Positions 36,641-48,572 of a DNA stretch of 64,000 nt are shown piece after piece; positions within the stretch are counted from its first letter, which is position 1; every line of letters starts with the position of its first letter. The translations under genes and the position numbers were made by a program. This DNA is from Amphiura filiformis (taxonomy: Eukaryota; Echinodermata; Ophiuroidea; Amphilepidida; Amphiuridae): the NCBI RefSeq assembly GCF_039555335.1, contig NC_092646.1:22194258-22258257 (forward strand), given 5' to 3'. Under the pieces are notes generated by a model. It was not told the DNA's origin, did not search any database, and worked only from the letters and a program-made list of their open reading frames with translations.

Positions 36641-38020
36641 TTTAATTTCAGATTATTAGCTCAAAAGGAAAGTGACTCTTGATATTTGATGGACAAGTGT
36701 GTGTAAAACATGCAAATTATGCAATTTGACCCTATTTTGGCACTGGTTGTTTTGGGGGCTAAAAAGGAAGATGCAGTTATTGCTTTATTTTTTCTTCTTT
36801 TAGGAATTTTTAGGGGGAGGGGATGTAAATTTACATGGATGGTAGCTGTCCAGGGTAGCTGTCTGATTCAGCCCATGCAGGATCTTTTTGCAAACAGTAC
36901 ATACATGATAGATTATAATTAAAATGTTATAAATAAAAGACCATTATGCCTATACTTAATGCGGACACTGTGTCAAGCATGCTTTTTGTAGAATGACATG
37001 ATCGTGATCTACCTTTGACCTGACCTAGCCTAGCACCGACCATGTACAAAGGCTGTGATTGGTCAATTTTTAAACAGTCAGGCTTATACTCCATAGTGTG
37101 TATATGGGCGGGGTATATGGTCACTGTGTTGTACGCTTGACGCAAATATCTGTGCGTACCGACAACAAAGTGGGCTCAGGTGATCGCGAGAATGATATTT
37201 TTTTTTATTATAGTACAGATTAGCACTTGTTCAGGGCATAGCTAGGGGATCACATTACAAAATCCACCAGTCCTAATCTTGTTCATTGGTCACTTAGCGC
37301 CCCCCGCCCCTTGATGAACTGGAACTAGTTCTAGTACAGATGTTTTGAAAAGTAACATACTGCAGTTAATGTCCATTTTCCGATACACAATACACAGTGC
37401 TCTCACCATTGACGCGTGACCTCTACAAATAGTGTATGTTAGAAGTATATATAGGCACAGTATTGTTACCTTGCGTTTGCTTTATAATCGTTCACCCAAC
37501 TGAAACTATAATACCAGAAAATATAATACTATAAAACAGAAACATGTGTAGTGTGGATTTAACCAGAGAAGATCTGATGTAACATAGTTGAGCTGTTTTC
37601 AATGAGTGTTATCTTGGTTTAATAGCTTTGTCCTGCAAAGGTCGTGGTGAATTCTACTGTAGACATGACTGCATCATGAAACCTATTGAATTCATCGAGA
37701 CTTCAATGCATGTATAAGTAGCTTAGAAAGGTCAAAATCTAAATTGTGCACATATGGTGATTACCTCATTAACTGTTTAATTACAGTTGTTGTTGGATAA
37801 TTAAGTTAATATTACCAGGTGCTCATTTCCTGCATTGATTTTGAATAGTTCTTAATATCCTTGACTAGCATATTATTTTAGTATCATTAATGGAATCAAT
37901 TGAAGGGAATTCTCTGGCCACTAAGTAGCCCTTGCCACACCATAAACCATTAGCAACACTCATAGACTTGCTAATTAAGGAGCACCCCTCTTACAAGGTA
38001 ATGGTTAGATCAAAAGAATT
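36641..38020. other. Intergenic stretch, no gene seen
   Basis: Includes a weak 70-codon frame at 36710-36922 without recognisable features. I see no intact element. Confidence 0.45.
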
Positions 38021-38030
38021 ATGTCCGACC

Positions 38031-38955
38031 CTTTTTTTTTATTTGTGAAATCTTTATTGAGGGATTTAAACTACTTCAGTGGCAAGCACTGCTTTCCAAG
38101 CAGGCCCTCATACAATGATATTTACAATATTTTTACAGAATATTTACAAAATAACATGATATTTAGTAATTTATACAAAAACATCAAAAATAAGTGTGAA
38201 AGAAAATAAATGTATCTCAAGTACATGAACGATATAAATCTAAAAATACATACAATATAAATAAATGATTATAATTCAGCAGTAGTAGTGATGCTTGTCT
38301 TGAATTGATGCAAAGACATAGTTTCAAGGTTTACACGACATGATGGTGGCAAATTGTTCCATAAGTTTGCAGCTCTTACAATAAATGTACGTCTACCACT
38401 GTTAGAATTATATTTAGGCACGATCAATGTGTTTGAAGAATGACTCCTTGTAATGTGATCATGAGCATTATGAACAAAGTCAAATTGATTACATAAATAT
38501 TCAGGACACATATTTTTGATACATTTAAAGGTTAGAAAAATCATGTGATTAGACCATCTATCAGAAAGTTTAATCCAATTTAAAGAATTTAACATTTCAT
38601 CTACTGGTGTTCTGATATCAGCAAAGAGAATTGTTCTAGCTAATCTGTTGCGAAGTACTTGAAGCTGATATTGATTGGTTGCAGAACAATTAGACCAAAC
38701 ACTGCTGGCATAGTCGAAATGTGGAATTACAAGAGCATTAGAGAGCATAACTAAGGTTTTATAAGGAAGGAAATACTTTGCACGTTTTACAACACCAATT
38801 CTCTTGGAAACATTTCCAGATACATAATCAATGTGTAATGACCAAGACATATTACTATCAAACTTAATACCAAGATATTTGAAAACATCAACTCTTTCAA
38901 TAATTTTGTCATCAAATGTGAGAGTTATGTCATTGTAATTATGTTGACCTATTTA
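38031..38955 (-). mobile_element. 5'-truncated CR1/L2-like LINE
   Basis: The minus strand encodes VDVFKYLGIKFDSNMSWSLH, then ALVIPHFDYASSVWSNCS, LQVLRNRLARTILF, LNWIKLSDRWSNHMIF and RTFIVRAANLWNNLPPSCR, ending at 38269. The 3' tail has AATAAAG and a run of nine A. The frame of 193 codons is unbroken, so the insertion is fairly recent. The RT catalytic region is missing. Confidence 0.85.
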
Positions 38956-39039
38956 TCCAACTATAATTACAATTAGACGACATGTAGTTTTAAACGTTTC
39001 TTTTATATAATTTAAATGTTTATTTTCCGTTACTAAAGT

Positions 39040-39453
39040 AGTCAGGCTCTCACTCACACGCGAATGGGAAATAGTGTTCACTTTATGTTTGATACGGTTT
39101 CTAGATTTACAAATTTACAAATATAATGCTATAAATTAAATGTTGGGATTTTGGCCGCCATTTTGAATTTTTGAATAACCGGGAAGCCATTTTGGATTTT
39201 GTAAACTGCCTAAATGACTTTCGCATGTCTACTAACATATATTTAGACACCGAAATCACCACCATTGGCCTTAAAATACATTTTTAGTAATTTTGACCCC
39301 ATTGTAGGAGCAGGCTCCGGAAAAGCACTTTGGACACACTTTTAATTATAGTGGACTGAGGGAGCGTATTCTACGCAAAATTTCAGTCTAGAAACCGTAT
39401 CAAACATAAAGTGAACATTATTTCCCATCCGCGCGTGAATGAGAGCCGGACTA
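39040..39453. mobile_element. Inverted-repeat element with AGTCAGGCTCTCA ends
   Basis: About 65 bp at the left (GGCTCTCACTCACACGCGAA, TTCACTTTATGTTTGATACG) are mirrored at the right. Noncoding interior. Confidence 0.75.
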
Positions 39454-39879
39454 ACAATTTGCACAAAATTATTAACTCTCTACGTGCTATCTATAAAGTC
39501 CAAGTTTTGTTTTCCCCAAAATATCCAGAGCTACTTTAAGAACCACTGAACCAATACTAGGCTTGTTTGTACTCATTTTAATGCGTTTTTCTTGCATGCT
39601 AATTCCAAATATGGTCATGAAAATTTACATTATTGTGGAATTTTTGAATGTAAAAAACTTGTCGTTAAATCGACGCCCGCATGGAAAGAGTTAATAATGG
39701 GCTTACCTGGGACTAAGGGTATAGTGACTGACAGTGTAATACTAATCATGCTAATGGGACATATTTAAAAGCAAACCCGGATAGTTATGTGACGAATTTT
39801 GCTTTGGTTCGACTGGAGCTCCACACTTAGGAAGGGTGCTGATCGTTTTATGGACACTTTGTATGACGTGATTGCTGTA

Positions 39880-39925
39880 CTTCTAACCTTTCTACCGTTG
39901 TTGTAAAAGGTGGACGATATAACAG
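39880..39925 (+). pseudogene. Leader exon of the receptor pseudogene (copy 3)
   Basis: CTTCTAACCTTTCTACC through GTGGACGATATAACAG, followed by GTACGATTTT as in copy 1. The TATA box seen in the other two copies is missing: TTTTATGGACACTTTG stands in its place. Confidence 0.55.
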
Positions 39926-40000
39926 GTACGATTTTACATGATTTATATCATTATATTGATAACAACCTTTTAAATCTAATCTGTACTATCAAAGCATTGT

Positions 40001-40278
40001 GCTATTCCATTTTAAATCCACACTACCCCTGTGGAAGATTTTGGAAATATCTTCCACACGGGGAGTATGCATTTCAAATGGAATAAACACATTAAGCAGC
40101 TCTGTTTGAATTTCATACACCCTCTGAGAAAGATTCGACCTGAATCTGACCCCGAGGGAGAGTGAGTTTCAAATGGAGCTGCTAATGTGTGTAAATTACA
40201 TTTGAAATTCATACTCCCTCTGTGGAAGATATTTCCAAAATTTTCCACAGGGGTAGTGTGGATTTTAAATGGAATAGC
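40001..40278. mobile_element. MITE with GCTATTCCATTTTAAATCC ends
   Basis: The left arm GCTATTCCATTTTAAATCCA and CCCTGTGGAAGATTTTGG is mirrored at the right, ending GGATTTTAAATGGAATAGC. 278 bp. Inserted in the leader intron of the third receptor copy. Confidence 0.85.
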
Positions 40279-40502
40279 CGATTATATATATTATATTATA
40301 CTCAACTAGTAAGTTGTTTTTAGTAAATATACCGAGTTTTGAGCACATCGTTTACAGCAATTCTTATACATAGAGAGATTGCGATGTCTGATCGTACGTA
40401 TCGAACGCCCGTGTAATCTATACAAACTCCCTCTCATGTGACGGGATTTTGAATAGATTGCACGTGCATCCGATACTACATTTGGAAATCGCAATCTCTC
40501 TA

Positions 40503-41560
40503 GTATATCGTCACCCTCATAACCAAAGTGCCTAAGTCATTATTACATGTTTTTCATTTGCAATTTTGATTTTCTGAGTAATAAACCCATAATTAATAAA
40601 AATTTCCAGCTGCATTCTTAATTAACTTGTGGAATACAGTGGCGAAGATTTCTTTTTGACATTGGGGGGGATGGGGTTGGAAAAAATCTTAAAGTATAGT
40701 GAATGCAGCACCTTTTGGCGAAATAATAAGTTGATGGTACAAATGCGCGCGAAGCCCACGAAAAATTTTGCTATTTTGAAGCTAAACTGATGAAATATGG
40801 TGCAAAAGTGGAATAAATGCGCGCGAAAATTTGCACTTTTGGGGCTAAAATGGTCAAATATGAGGTTAATTTGGTCAAAAAACCATATTCAGGTGTCAAC
40901 ATTGGGGGATGATTGTATGGACCATCCCCCCCTGGCAAAATACTGGGGGGGGTATAAATCCCCCCCCCACCATCCCGCCGGGATCTACGCCTATGATCAA
41001 AAGAGATGAATGCCACAAGTTAATTAGACTATGCCATAGTCGAATTTTATTAAAAATATGTTATTATTAGTCATGATGAACCCATTTCGTTGAACTCAAA
41101 ATTATACTGATGTTTATTAAAATTAAAGTATTCAATAGTAAAATGGTCATAAAGAGTTAAAAATATTAGACGATTAGTGACAATAAAAGTAATTGAATGC
41201 AACATTATCTTGCATAATTATAACGGCTCACTTTAATACTGAACAATTCTGATTTTGGAATCTACCAGTTTATTGATAGCGAACCCCGAAATCACTTGGG
41301 AAGCTAACAGAGGGAGTAGGGTGACTGATCAGATGTGAAAATCTATCAATTGTGCACACATTAAATCAGAGTTTTAAGCTTAAATACAATATCCAGAGTA
41401 TGCACAATGGGCAAGTGGACTACGGGGTAGTCTACAAGTTAATGAAGAATGCGACTGGAAATTTGATAAATCATGGTTTTATTACTCAGAAAATCAAAAT
41501 TGCAAATGAGAAACATGTAATAATGACTTAGGCACTTTGGTTATGAGGGTGACGATATAT
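40503..41560. mobile_element. 1.06-kb inverted-repeat element in the leader intron of copy 3
   Basis: GTATATCGTCACCCTCATAA and CCAAAGTGCCTAAGTCATTA on the left are mirrored at 41462-41560. The interior has a G-rich insert (about 40625-41000) with CAGTGGCGAAG and CTACGCCTATG near its ends. This block accounts for most of the longer leader intron in copy 3. Confidence 0.75.
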
Positions 41561-41620
41561 CAAATTTACCGCACCTCAAATGTCGAATTACAATTTTCTT
41601 AATATTTCTCATTTTTTCAG

Positions 41621-42690
41621 GTTTTGAAGCGCACTCAAAAAACAACTGATAACAATAACATGAAAGAGGAAAGTGTAACATCACTAATATCATGGTAACA
41701 AGGGACGTGACATGGACGTCGAATTCATCAGATTCAGCAAAATCAGACAAATCTTTATTCGATTCTCAGTTACCGATTTTATACACTTACATCGCATTAA
41801 TGATATTTATATCTTTGATTGGTACAGCGGGAAACATTATTGCTATTTTAGCCGTTGTAACCTCAAAGAAACTTCGCGTCTTGCAAAATGTTTTCAAGTC
41901 AATTTAGCCGTAGCGGATCTTTTAGTCACTGCACTGGTGAATCCCTTCGCCGTTTTGGGAGCTTTAGATATGGGAAAGCTTTTCAACCGTCTGCCAGCAT
42001 TATGTGAATTTCTTGCAACATTGGCCATCACCAGCTGCTGTTGTTCCATCTGGAGTATAAGTGCAGTTTCCCTAAATCGGTATTTCTTCATATGCCATCG
42101 AGCGATTTACACAAAGATATACAACCAACGCACCGTTCCTTTTATGGTAATTGGGTTGTGGCTCATTGCCTTTCTTCTAGATTGACCAAACTACCTTGGA
42201 TGGGGTGATCATATATTTGATACTCGTTAATTATTGTGCAACTATGATTACTCATACAATTTCTCGTACACTCGTTATTATTTAATCCCTTTAGGAGTCA
42301 TAGTACCACTTGGCATACTATGTTATTCGTACTTTCGTATTTTTATGAAATTTCGCGGTTCAAGTCGCCGAATTCGACAACACGCTACGAATGCATCGTC
42401 AAGTCAAAATCAAGAGAAACCTCGAGCAGCTGACAGACGTGTACTAAAAACTGTCGCCATAATTTGTATTGTGGTCTTGCTAATGCCGGGCACCGTACTC
42501 TATAACTGTCCTCTTTGACTTACATTATCAATTTTGGTGGGGTCTCCTAGCTTCCTTCTTGGCATTCACCAATAGTTCTGTTAATTTTCTGGTCTACGCC
42601 ATAGACAGGAACTTCCGACAAACCTATTCCGAGATATGGAAGCGATTTGTATCAATGCAGCATTCGAGTAATCGGTGACCTTAAAGGAGT
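41621..42690 (+). pseudogene. Melatonin-receptor-like GPCR pseudogene, copy 3
   Basis: Aligned to copies 1 and 2, this copy has a 4-nt loss in the N-terminus, a 1-nt loss in helix 2 near 41895 (TTTTCAAGTC), TGA for Leu at 42183, TAA for Gln near 42228, a 1-nt gain near 42488 that destroys MWTP, and a deletion of about 110 nt in the C-tail. Helices 3 to 5 remain readable in two blocks (41900-42182 and 42234-42480). The TATA box is also lost. It is in the same orientation about 9 kb beyond copy 2, as expected from an older duplication. Confidence 0.9.
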
Positions 42691-43024
42691 ATTTCGTGAT
42701 CCTAGCATCCTCTTTTTATGACATTTTTCAGTGCATATCCACGAAAAAAGCATATTCCCAAAATTTCAGTTGATTCCGATATTTCGTTTGCGAGTTATGC
42801 ATGATTATGTGTATTACACTGCTCCATAGACAATACGTTGTAATTTCGTTCTGGTGCACCAGAACGAAATTCAAATTTCACGATATCTTTGCTAAACGAA
42901 TTAATCTGCAAGAAATATTTTGTACATAAACATTATGTAGCCAGAGGTTTCCAGTGATATAAAAATCTCAACTTTTTTGAGAAAAGTGGGGGATGAGGCT
43001 GTGGATCACGAAGTGCCCCTTTAA
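42681..43024. mobile_element. MITE with TTAA target duplication in the tail of copy 3
   Basis: AGGAGTATTTCGTGATCC at the left mirrors GGATCACGAAGTGCCCCT at the right, flanked by TTAA at 42681-42684 and 43021-43024. Intact copies 1 and 2 have TCAA at the equivalent place. A short inner palindrome GTTCTGGTGCACCAGAAC sits near the centre. Confidence 0.8.
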
Positions 43025-43299
43025 ATGCCATCTAAAATTATTTATAAGACACTGAGATCGGTGAAGAATTTGAACATAAAATTCAATATAGTTTCTCATT
43101 TTTTCAAACACGTTTTCGGGGATAATAAAATACCTTTATAACCAGATTATAGCCAGAACAAGGTATTTTTCATATTAACTTTAAATAGTCTATATTTTTA
43201 ATTTTAGCATAATCTAACAGTTGATATTGTTGTTGCAAATTGTGCGCGCAGTAATAAAACAATAATTGGTTTTAAATATTTTGTTTTTCTGATGCGTTG

Positions 43300-45060
43300 C
43301 GGTCAATATCCTCAGCTGCAACACTAAGATTGCAACACCCCTCCTTCACATCCTTGACCCTCAGCTACATGTACAAAACTAAGTAATTATATTTATAGTA
43401 CCTTTCGTCACATCCTTGATCCTCCCCTAGTATCACTAAGAGATTATATTAATACCCTCCTTCACATCCTCAGCTACAACAGTAAGAGATTCTAATACCC
43501 CCTATACATCCTTAATCCTCAGCTACAACAATAAGAGATTATAACACCCTCCTCCATCACATCCTTGATACTCAGCTACAACACTAAGAGATTAAACTAC
43601 CCTCCTTCACATCCTTGATCGATCATCAGCTACAATACTATGTGATTATACCTCCGTCACATCTGTGATCCTCAGCTACAACACTAAGAGATTATAATAC
43701 CCTCCTCCACATCCTTGATCCTCAGCTTCAACCCCGGGGCTTCAACACTAAGTGATTACAATTAAACCCTCTTGCACATCCTTGTTCCTCAGTTACAACA
43801 CTAAGATTATACCAATACCCTCCTTCACATCCTTGATTCTCAGTTACAACACTAAGGGCTTATAATACCCTCCTTCACATCCTTGATCCTCAGCTACAAC
43901 AATAAGATTATATTAATACCCTCCTACACATCCTTGATCCTCAGCTACAACACTAAGTGATTATAATACCCTCCGTCACATTCTTGATCCTCAGCGACAA
44001 CTCTAAGAGATTATAATACCCTCCTTTGGATCCTTAATAATCAGCTACTACACTAAGTATTTATAATACCCTACATCAAATCCTTGATCCTTAGCTGCAA
44101 CACTAAGAAATTTTAATACCCTCCTTCACATCCATCCTCAGCTGCAACACTAAGAGTTGTGTTATAATCACAGTGTTGCAGCTGAGAATCAAGGATGTGA
44201 AAGAGGGTATTAATATAATCTTATTGTTGTAGCTGAGGATCAAGGATGTGACAGAGGGTGTTATAATACACTTAGTGTTGTAACCGAGGATTAAGGATGT
44301 GAAGGATGGTATTATAATCATGAAGGTACATGTATTACAATCACTTAGTGTTGCAACCGATGATCAAGGACGTGAAGGAGGATGTTATAATCACAGTGTT
44401 GCAGCCCAGGATCAAGGATGTGAAAGAGGGTATTAATATAATCTTATTGGTGTAGCTGAGGATCAAGGATGTGACGGAGGAAAAATCACATAGTATTGTA
44501 GCTGATGATCGATCAAGGATGTGAAGATGGGTATTATAATCTATTTGTGACGGTGGGTATTGATATAGTAGTGTTGTAGCTACGGATCAAGGATGTGAAG
44601 GAGAGTATTACAATCTCTTAGTGTTGTAACTGAGGATCAAGGATGTGACGGAGGGTGGTATAATCTCTTAGTGTTGTAAGCATATCTATGTATCATTGGA
44701 TGTAAAGGAGGGTGTTATAATCTTAGTGTTGCAGCTGAGGATCAAGGATGTGAAAGAGGGTATTAATATAGTCTTTTTGTTGTAGCTGAGGATCAATGAT
44801 GTGACGGAGGGTGTTATAAAATCTTTATGTTGTAGCTGAGGATCAAGGACGTGACGGTGGGTATTAAAATAATCTTAGTGTTGTGGCTGAGGATCAAGGA
44901 TGTGAAGGAGGGTATTATAATCTCTTGGTGTTGCAGCTAAGGATCACGGATAAAGGAGGGCATCAATATAATCTTAGTGTTGTAACTGAGAATCAAGGAT
45001 GTGCAGGGTGTATTATAATCTATTAGTGTTGTAGCTATGGATCAAGGATGTGGAGGAGCG
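43300..45060. repeat. Inverted pair of 50-bp tandem arrays (fold-back structure)
   Basis: From 43300 to 44150 about 17 units of CACATCCTTGATCCTCAGCT-type sequence, with CAACACTAAGAGATTATAAT, run in one direction. From 44155 to 45060 about 18 units run as the reverse complement. The turn is at 44140-44170 (CTAAGAGTTGTGTTATAATC). Units differ by substitutions and small indels. No open frame and no clear target duplication. Confidence 0.9.
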
Positions 45061-45061
45061 T

Positions 45062-45590
45062 ACATTTCCCTCCAACTTTCGCATTGAAATCTCCTGTGAC
45101 CATGGTGACGATGGTTATGTCTCTCGTATTTATGTCATCTATCGCCTTCTGGAGATCATCATAGAAGGGCTTGATCTCTTCCAGGGTCTCTTCTTCTGTT
45201 GATGTTGAGGTGGGCGCATATCGCATATTCATTGGCGAATGATGATAATTCGCCCAGTAACCGGGTTGTGCCCAAGGACACATCTGGGAACATCTGAATT
45301 CGCTATGAAAGCAACTCCGTGTTCTCTTCTGGTGTCCTTTCCAAGTAGTAAACTATGTCGTTGTTGGGTGTGGTGAAGTGGCCCTTTCCTGTTCATCTCA
45401 TTTCAGAGATCGTTTTCTGTCAATTTTCATTGGTTCATTGTTCTCACGTTCCAAGTTCAGAACTTTAAAGTTGTTTTCCAAAGGTTTCGTCTGGCATCAA
45501 TATACCACGGAACCATCGACTTCAACAGCACCTCCAAATGGCTTTAATGTTGAAGGCTTGAAGCGTCATGGGTACAAAACATGATGCCAT
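45062..45590 (-). mobile_element. LINE endonuclease fragment, RTE-like
   Basis: Across several frames the minus strand reads TWNVRTMNQ, then RREHGVAFIANS and, after 45283, RYAPTSTSTEEETLEEI, LQKAIDDI and GDFNAKVG. These are the ordered blocks of an AP-like LINE endonuclease. The match stops next to the end of the inverted 50-bp arrays. Confidence 0.75.
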
Positions 45591-45691
45591 CTGTCCTCTC
45601 TTCCCAGTACCATTCGAGACACCTTCCGGCCTGGGGGTCTCATTTTCCAGTGTCGATGTCATGCTTCATCTCGTATCCGACTGAATGACTA

Positions 45692-46097
45692 GGAGTCTTT
45701 CGGTGAGATCCTAGACACCGAAAAAAGGGGGTCTTTCAGTGAGAAGGCCCCAAAAAAGGGGGTCTTTCCGTGAGACTGGGGACAATCTTACAAAACAGGG
45801 GGGTCATTCAGTGAGACTGGGAAAAATGTTGGGTCAAAATATAAAAGTTGATACTAAATTTTCAAAAATTTATCAAAATTTATCAAAATTTGAAAAATTT
45901 AGAAAAATTTAAAAAAAATAATGGAAAAAACGGGGTTATTCAGTCAGAAATTATCCTAAAATTTTTGAAAAGGGGGGTCTTTTGGTGACACGAAAAGAAA
46001 CGAAGGGGGTCATTGCGTAATAGGTAGTTGAAAATGGGGTCGATGTGGCCGCACATCCCCGTCACCCATTTTTAGTGAGTGCCCCCCCCCCCCCGGG
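45692..46097. mobile_element. G-rich insert with 9-bp target duplication
   Basis: GAATGACTA flanks both sides (45683-45691, 46098-46106). The interior repeats GGGGGTCTTTCAGTGAGA-like words, and the right end is a poly-C run before CGGG. Similar to the insert at 11729-12230. Confidence 0.65.
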
Positions 46098-46112
46098 GAA
46101 TGACTAACTTAT

Positions 46113-46310
46113 TTAAGGTTGGTCTGAACAGTCTCATATCCCTGGTCTGAACCCTGGAATTATGGAAACTTTTGGGCCTCATAACTGCTAAATTGTTGGT
46201 GTAAAGTGTCTAGTTTATCTAGTTTTTAAATGAGCATTTTGGCCCAAATTTGACCTCACAGATGAACTTTGCCATTCTTAATATGTATACTTTTATATAC
46301 TTTAGTTGGT
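46113..46310. mobile_element. Internally deleted TTAA palindrome, copy 3
   Basis: TTAAGGTTGGTCTGAAC, CCCTGGAATTATGGAAAC and CCTCATAACTGCTAAATTG match the family ends. Most of the arms are missing and the right end is degraded. Confidence 0.7.
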
Positions 46311-46389
46311 TCAGAAACAGTATTGGCTTACGCATGCTATTGCTTAGGTAATTGTTTACACGCAAAAAGTGTGACGTTTTGGTACATTC

Positions 46390-46527
46390 TACTAGTGTCA
46401 TTCAAAAAGTTCTACCTCCATCGTCACATCTCTGTTATCTTACATATCAGGCAGTTAAAATTACACATGAATATTATCTTGGCAACAGAGATGTGATAAT
46501 GGGGTAGAACTTTTTGAATAACCCCCA
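46390..46527. mobile_element. Small mariner-like MITE fragment
   Basis: GTCATTCAAAAAGTTCTACC on the left mirrors GGTAGAACTTTTTGAATAAC on the right, with CGTCACATCTCTGTTATCTT inside. The ends match the longer element at 54203-55499. Confidence 0.65.
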
Positions 46528-46549
46528 TACATGTATTGCAGTGGGAGAC

Positions 46550-46735
46550 AATTTCATTGTAATTGTAGGTGTCGGGATATGCCGAGATTTTGTATATGTT
46601 TTTGTATCAAAATTATGTACTGATTGTCTGAACAAGGTATTAAATCTTACACGTTTTTATTTTGTAAAATAGATTTTAATTGATTATGATCGGTAATCAA
46701 TATCGGATGTGGCATGTATCTGAATGACCCTTTAA
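46550..46735 (+). repeat. Dispersed repeat, inverted copy at 52905-53090
   Basis: GATTTTAATTGATTATGATC, TTGTCTGAACAAGGT and GAGACAATTT are found as the reverse complement at 52905-53090. The two copies face each other across the first coiled-coil gene. Confidence 0.75.
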
Positions 46736-47364
46736 GTAGGTCGTATCATTATTATATTATGAATGGAGTTAATCATTAAACATGATACTTTATTGACTTA
46801 CATGGTATCATAATCATTAACAATTCATGATTCATTTATGCAACTGACAAGTGGCTGAGTTAACTGTTTCAGCAGTTAATCAAACATTAGCATAACCGAT
46901 CAGCTTTCCATCAGTTGCCTGATGAAGTCTGATGGTTTCAGACGCAACGTAGCAAGTTGCAAAAAATGCGAGTTCCAGTATTTGATTTAATTCAAAACTT
47001 TGTGTTTCCATCATAATTATTACCATGCATTATTTCCATTTGGAAGACGTCATAGAACTTAGAAAACGGAGAAATTAATTAATGAGAACGGCGTCAGAGA
47101 CATTTGGCATGGCATAGATTGGATGCGGTGATTTTTGTAATCGCTCAAATTTGAGAAGTGGAACATGGATAAGATAGAATCTTTAACCAGACGAAGTGAC
47201 ATCTGAATATCAGCTTATATATCGGTATGTTTACATAATCGACTGCTGGATGTACCATGTCACACCAATTCAAACCTTTAATAATTTGAGTTTAAAATAA
47301 TCTTACTTTGCCGTGACTTTTTATATCCTCGATAGTCATTTAGAATGAAAAACTTTCTCTTTGT

Positions 47365-47370
47365 CACGTG
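47365..47370 (+). promoter_or_regulatory. CACGTG E-box upstream of the first coiled-coil gene
   Basis: CACGTG lies 22 nt before the chosen ATG. It may sit in the 5' UTR or the proximal promoter. This is a sequence match only. Confidence 0.3.
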
Positions 47371-47391
47371 GTGCGAATAAATGAAAATAAA

Positions 47392-48453
47392 ATGGCGGAC
47401 ACAATGACGTCATCAATCGAAAAACTGCCATTTTCCCCATCGCTAAGGAGATCTTGGCAATGTCGTGAACAAAGATCTAATCGAATTTTGGATCGAGTAC
47501 AGACTAGTAATAACAGACTTGGTACTCTATGTCAAGAACAATTACAAGAATTGGACAGGAGGCAGGTTCGAGCCTTGTACCAAACCGATAAAGCCAAAAG
47601 ACGTTTGCAACAAGAACTCAAAGAAAATGGTGTAGATGTTACTCTGGTGGCTCCTAGAATGAGAAACAGGTCTCGAACCCATATGCAACAGCCTTCGGGT
47701 GAAACACAAATGACTGTGTCGAAAACAAAAAGAGTTAACGTTAGTAACGATGACGAAGATAAAAGTGTGTTTGAAAGCTCTAGTTCTAGTGAATCAGACA
47801 ATGATGACGACGTTTTTGGTGATGATGATAGTAATGACAATAGTGACATTAAAGATGATGTTATTCAACCTGTTTTGGAAGCATGGAAACCTCCTCGCCA
47901 TATGAGAGCGCCAGAAAGTCGCACACAATCCGCTCGGACGAATGTATCTGTCAATTCACGGTCAAGCCATTCACGAAAATCGGTTAGTTATATGAATGCA
48001 TTGCAGGAAGCGAAAGAGGATTCGCCGAAATTGCCAACGAAGACAAAATGGTCACAGGTTCGAGCCCACACACGTGCTAATAATAGCGCTCTTAGCAACA
48101 ATGGAAGACCAAAATCGTCACACCATAAACTTTTAGAACGTTCTCAAACATGTCCGAGTATTCCATGTGCCGACATGACAGAAGCCAATGGTGTGTCATC
48201 AAGGATAAAATACGCTTATCAATTCCATTCATTAATGTCTGACGAAGCTTCAGGTAGTGAGCGCCAAACTGTACTTGCAAAATTGAGGAATGATTCCGCC
48301 TCACCTCGAACATGTCGAGCGCGTGTGCGATCAGCGCTAGAACATACAACATCGAGGTACTTCATACGATATGATCAGACTCTGCAAAATGAAAGAGTGT
48401 TGGAGAAGGTTGAGCAATTTTTACAGCGTCATCAGGACACTGAAGAAAAATGA
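47392..48453 (+). CDS. Coiled-coil, Ser/Asp-rich protein (first of a convergent pair)
   Basis: 353 residues in one open exon. I choose the ATG at 47392 (AAAATGGCG, good context), since the frame extends upstream only to a GTG. Residues about 18-77 form a charged helical region (QEQLQELDRRQVRALYQ, AKRRLQQELKE). Residues about 117-148 are a Ser/Asp/Glu run. PVLEAW follows, then a basic Ser-rich middle and a C-terminal helix ending LEKVEQFLQRH. I recognise no catalytic or membrane segment, so a cytosolic or nuclear structural role is possible. The N-terminal helix faintly recalls vertebrate CCDC190, too weakly to name it. The architecture resembles the convergent gene at 55700-57022. Confidence 0.75.
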   Translation: MADTMTSSIEKLPFSPSLRRSWQCREQRSNRILDRVQTSNNRLGTLCQEQLQELDRRQVRALYQTDKAKRRLQQELKENGVDVTLVAPRMRNRSRTHMQQPSGETQMTVSKTKRVNVSNDDEDKSVFESSSSSESDNDDDVFGDDDSNDNSDIKDDVIQPVLEAWKPPRHMRAPESRTQSARTNVSVNSRSSHSRKSVSYMNALQEAKEDSPKLPTKTKWSQVRAHTRANNSALSNNGRPKSSHHKLLERSQTCPSIPCADMTEANGVSSRIKYAYQFHSLMSDEASGSERQTVLAKLRNDSASPRTCRARVRSALEHTTSRYFIRYDQTLQNERVLEKVEQFLQRHQDTEEK

Positions 48454-48572
48454 CGCTGACGAAAACGTGAAAATGTTTTGGATTTAAGAATCTGTTTTTA
48501 CGTTGTCCCAGCATAACACATGGGGACAAGAGGGAGGACATACAGACTTCGCACATGGGGCATGCGTTTCCC

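Noticed and set aside
43300-45060. CRISPR-like regular array
   Set aside because: Units are contiguous and diverged, without unique spacers, and occur as an inverted pair in a eukaryotic context.
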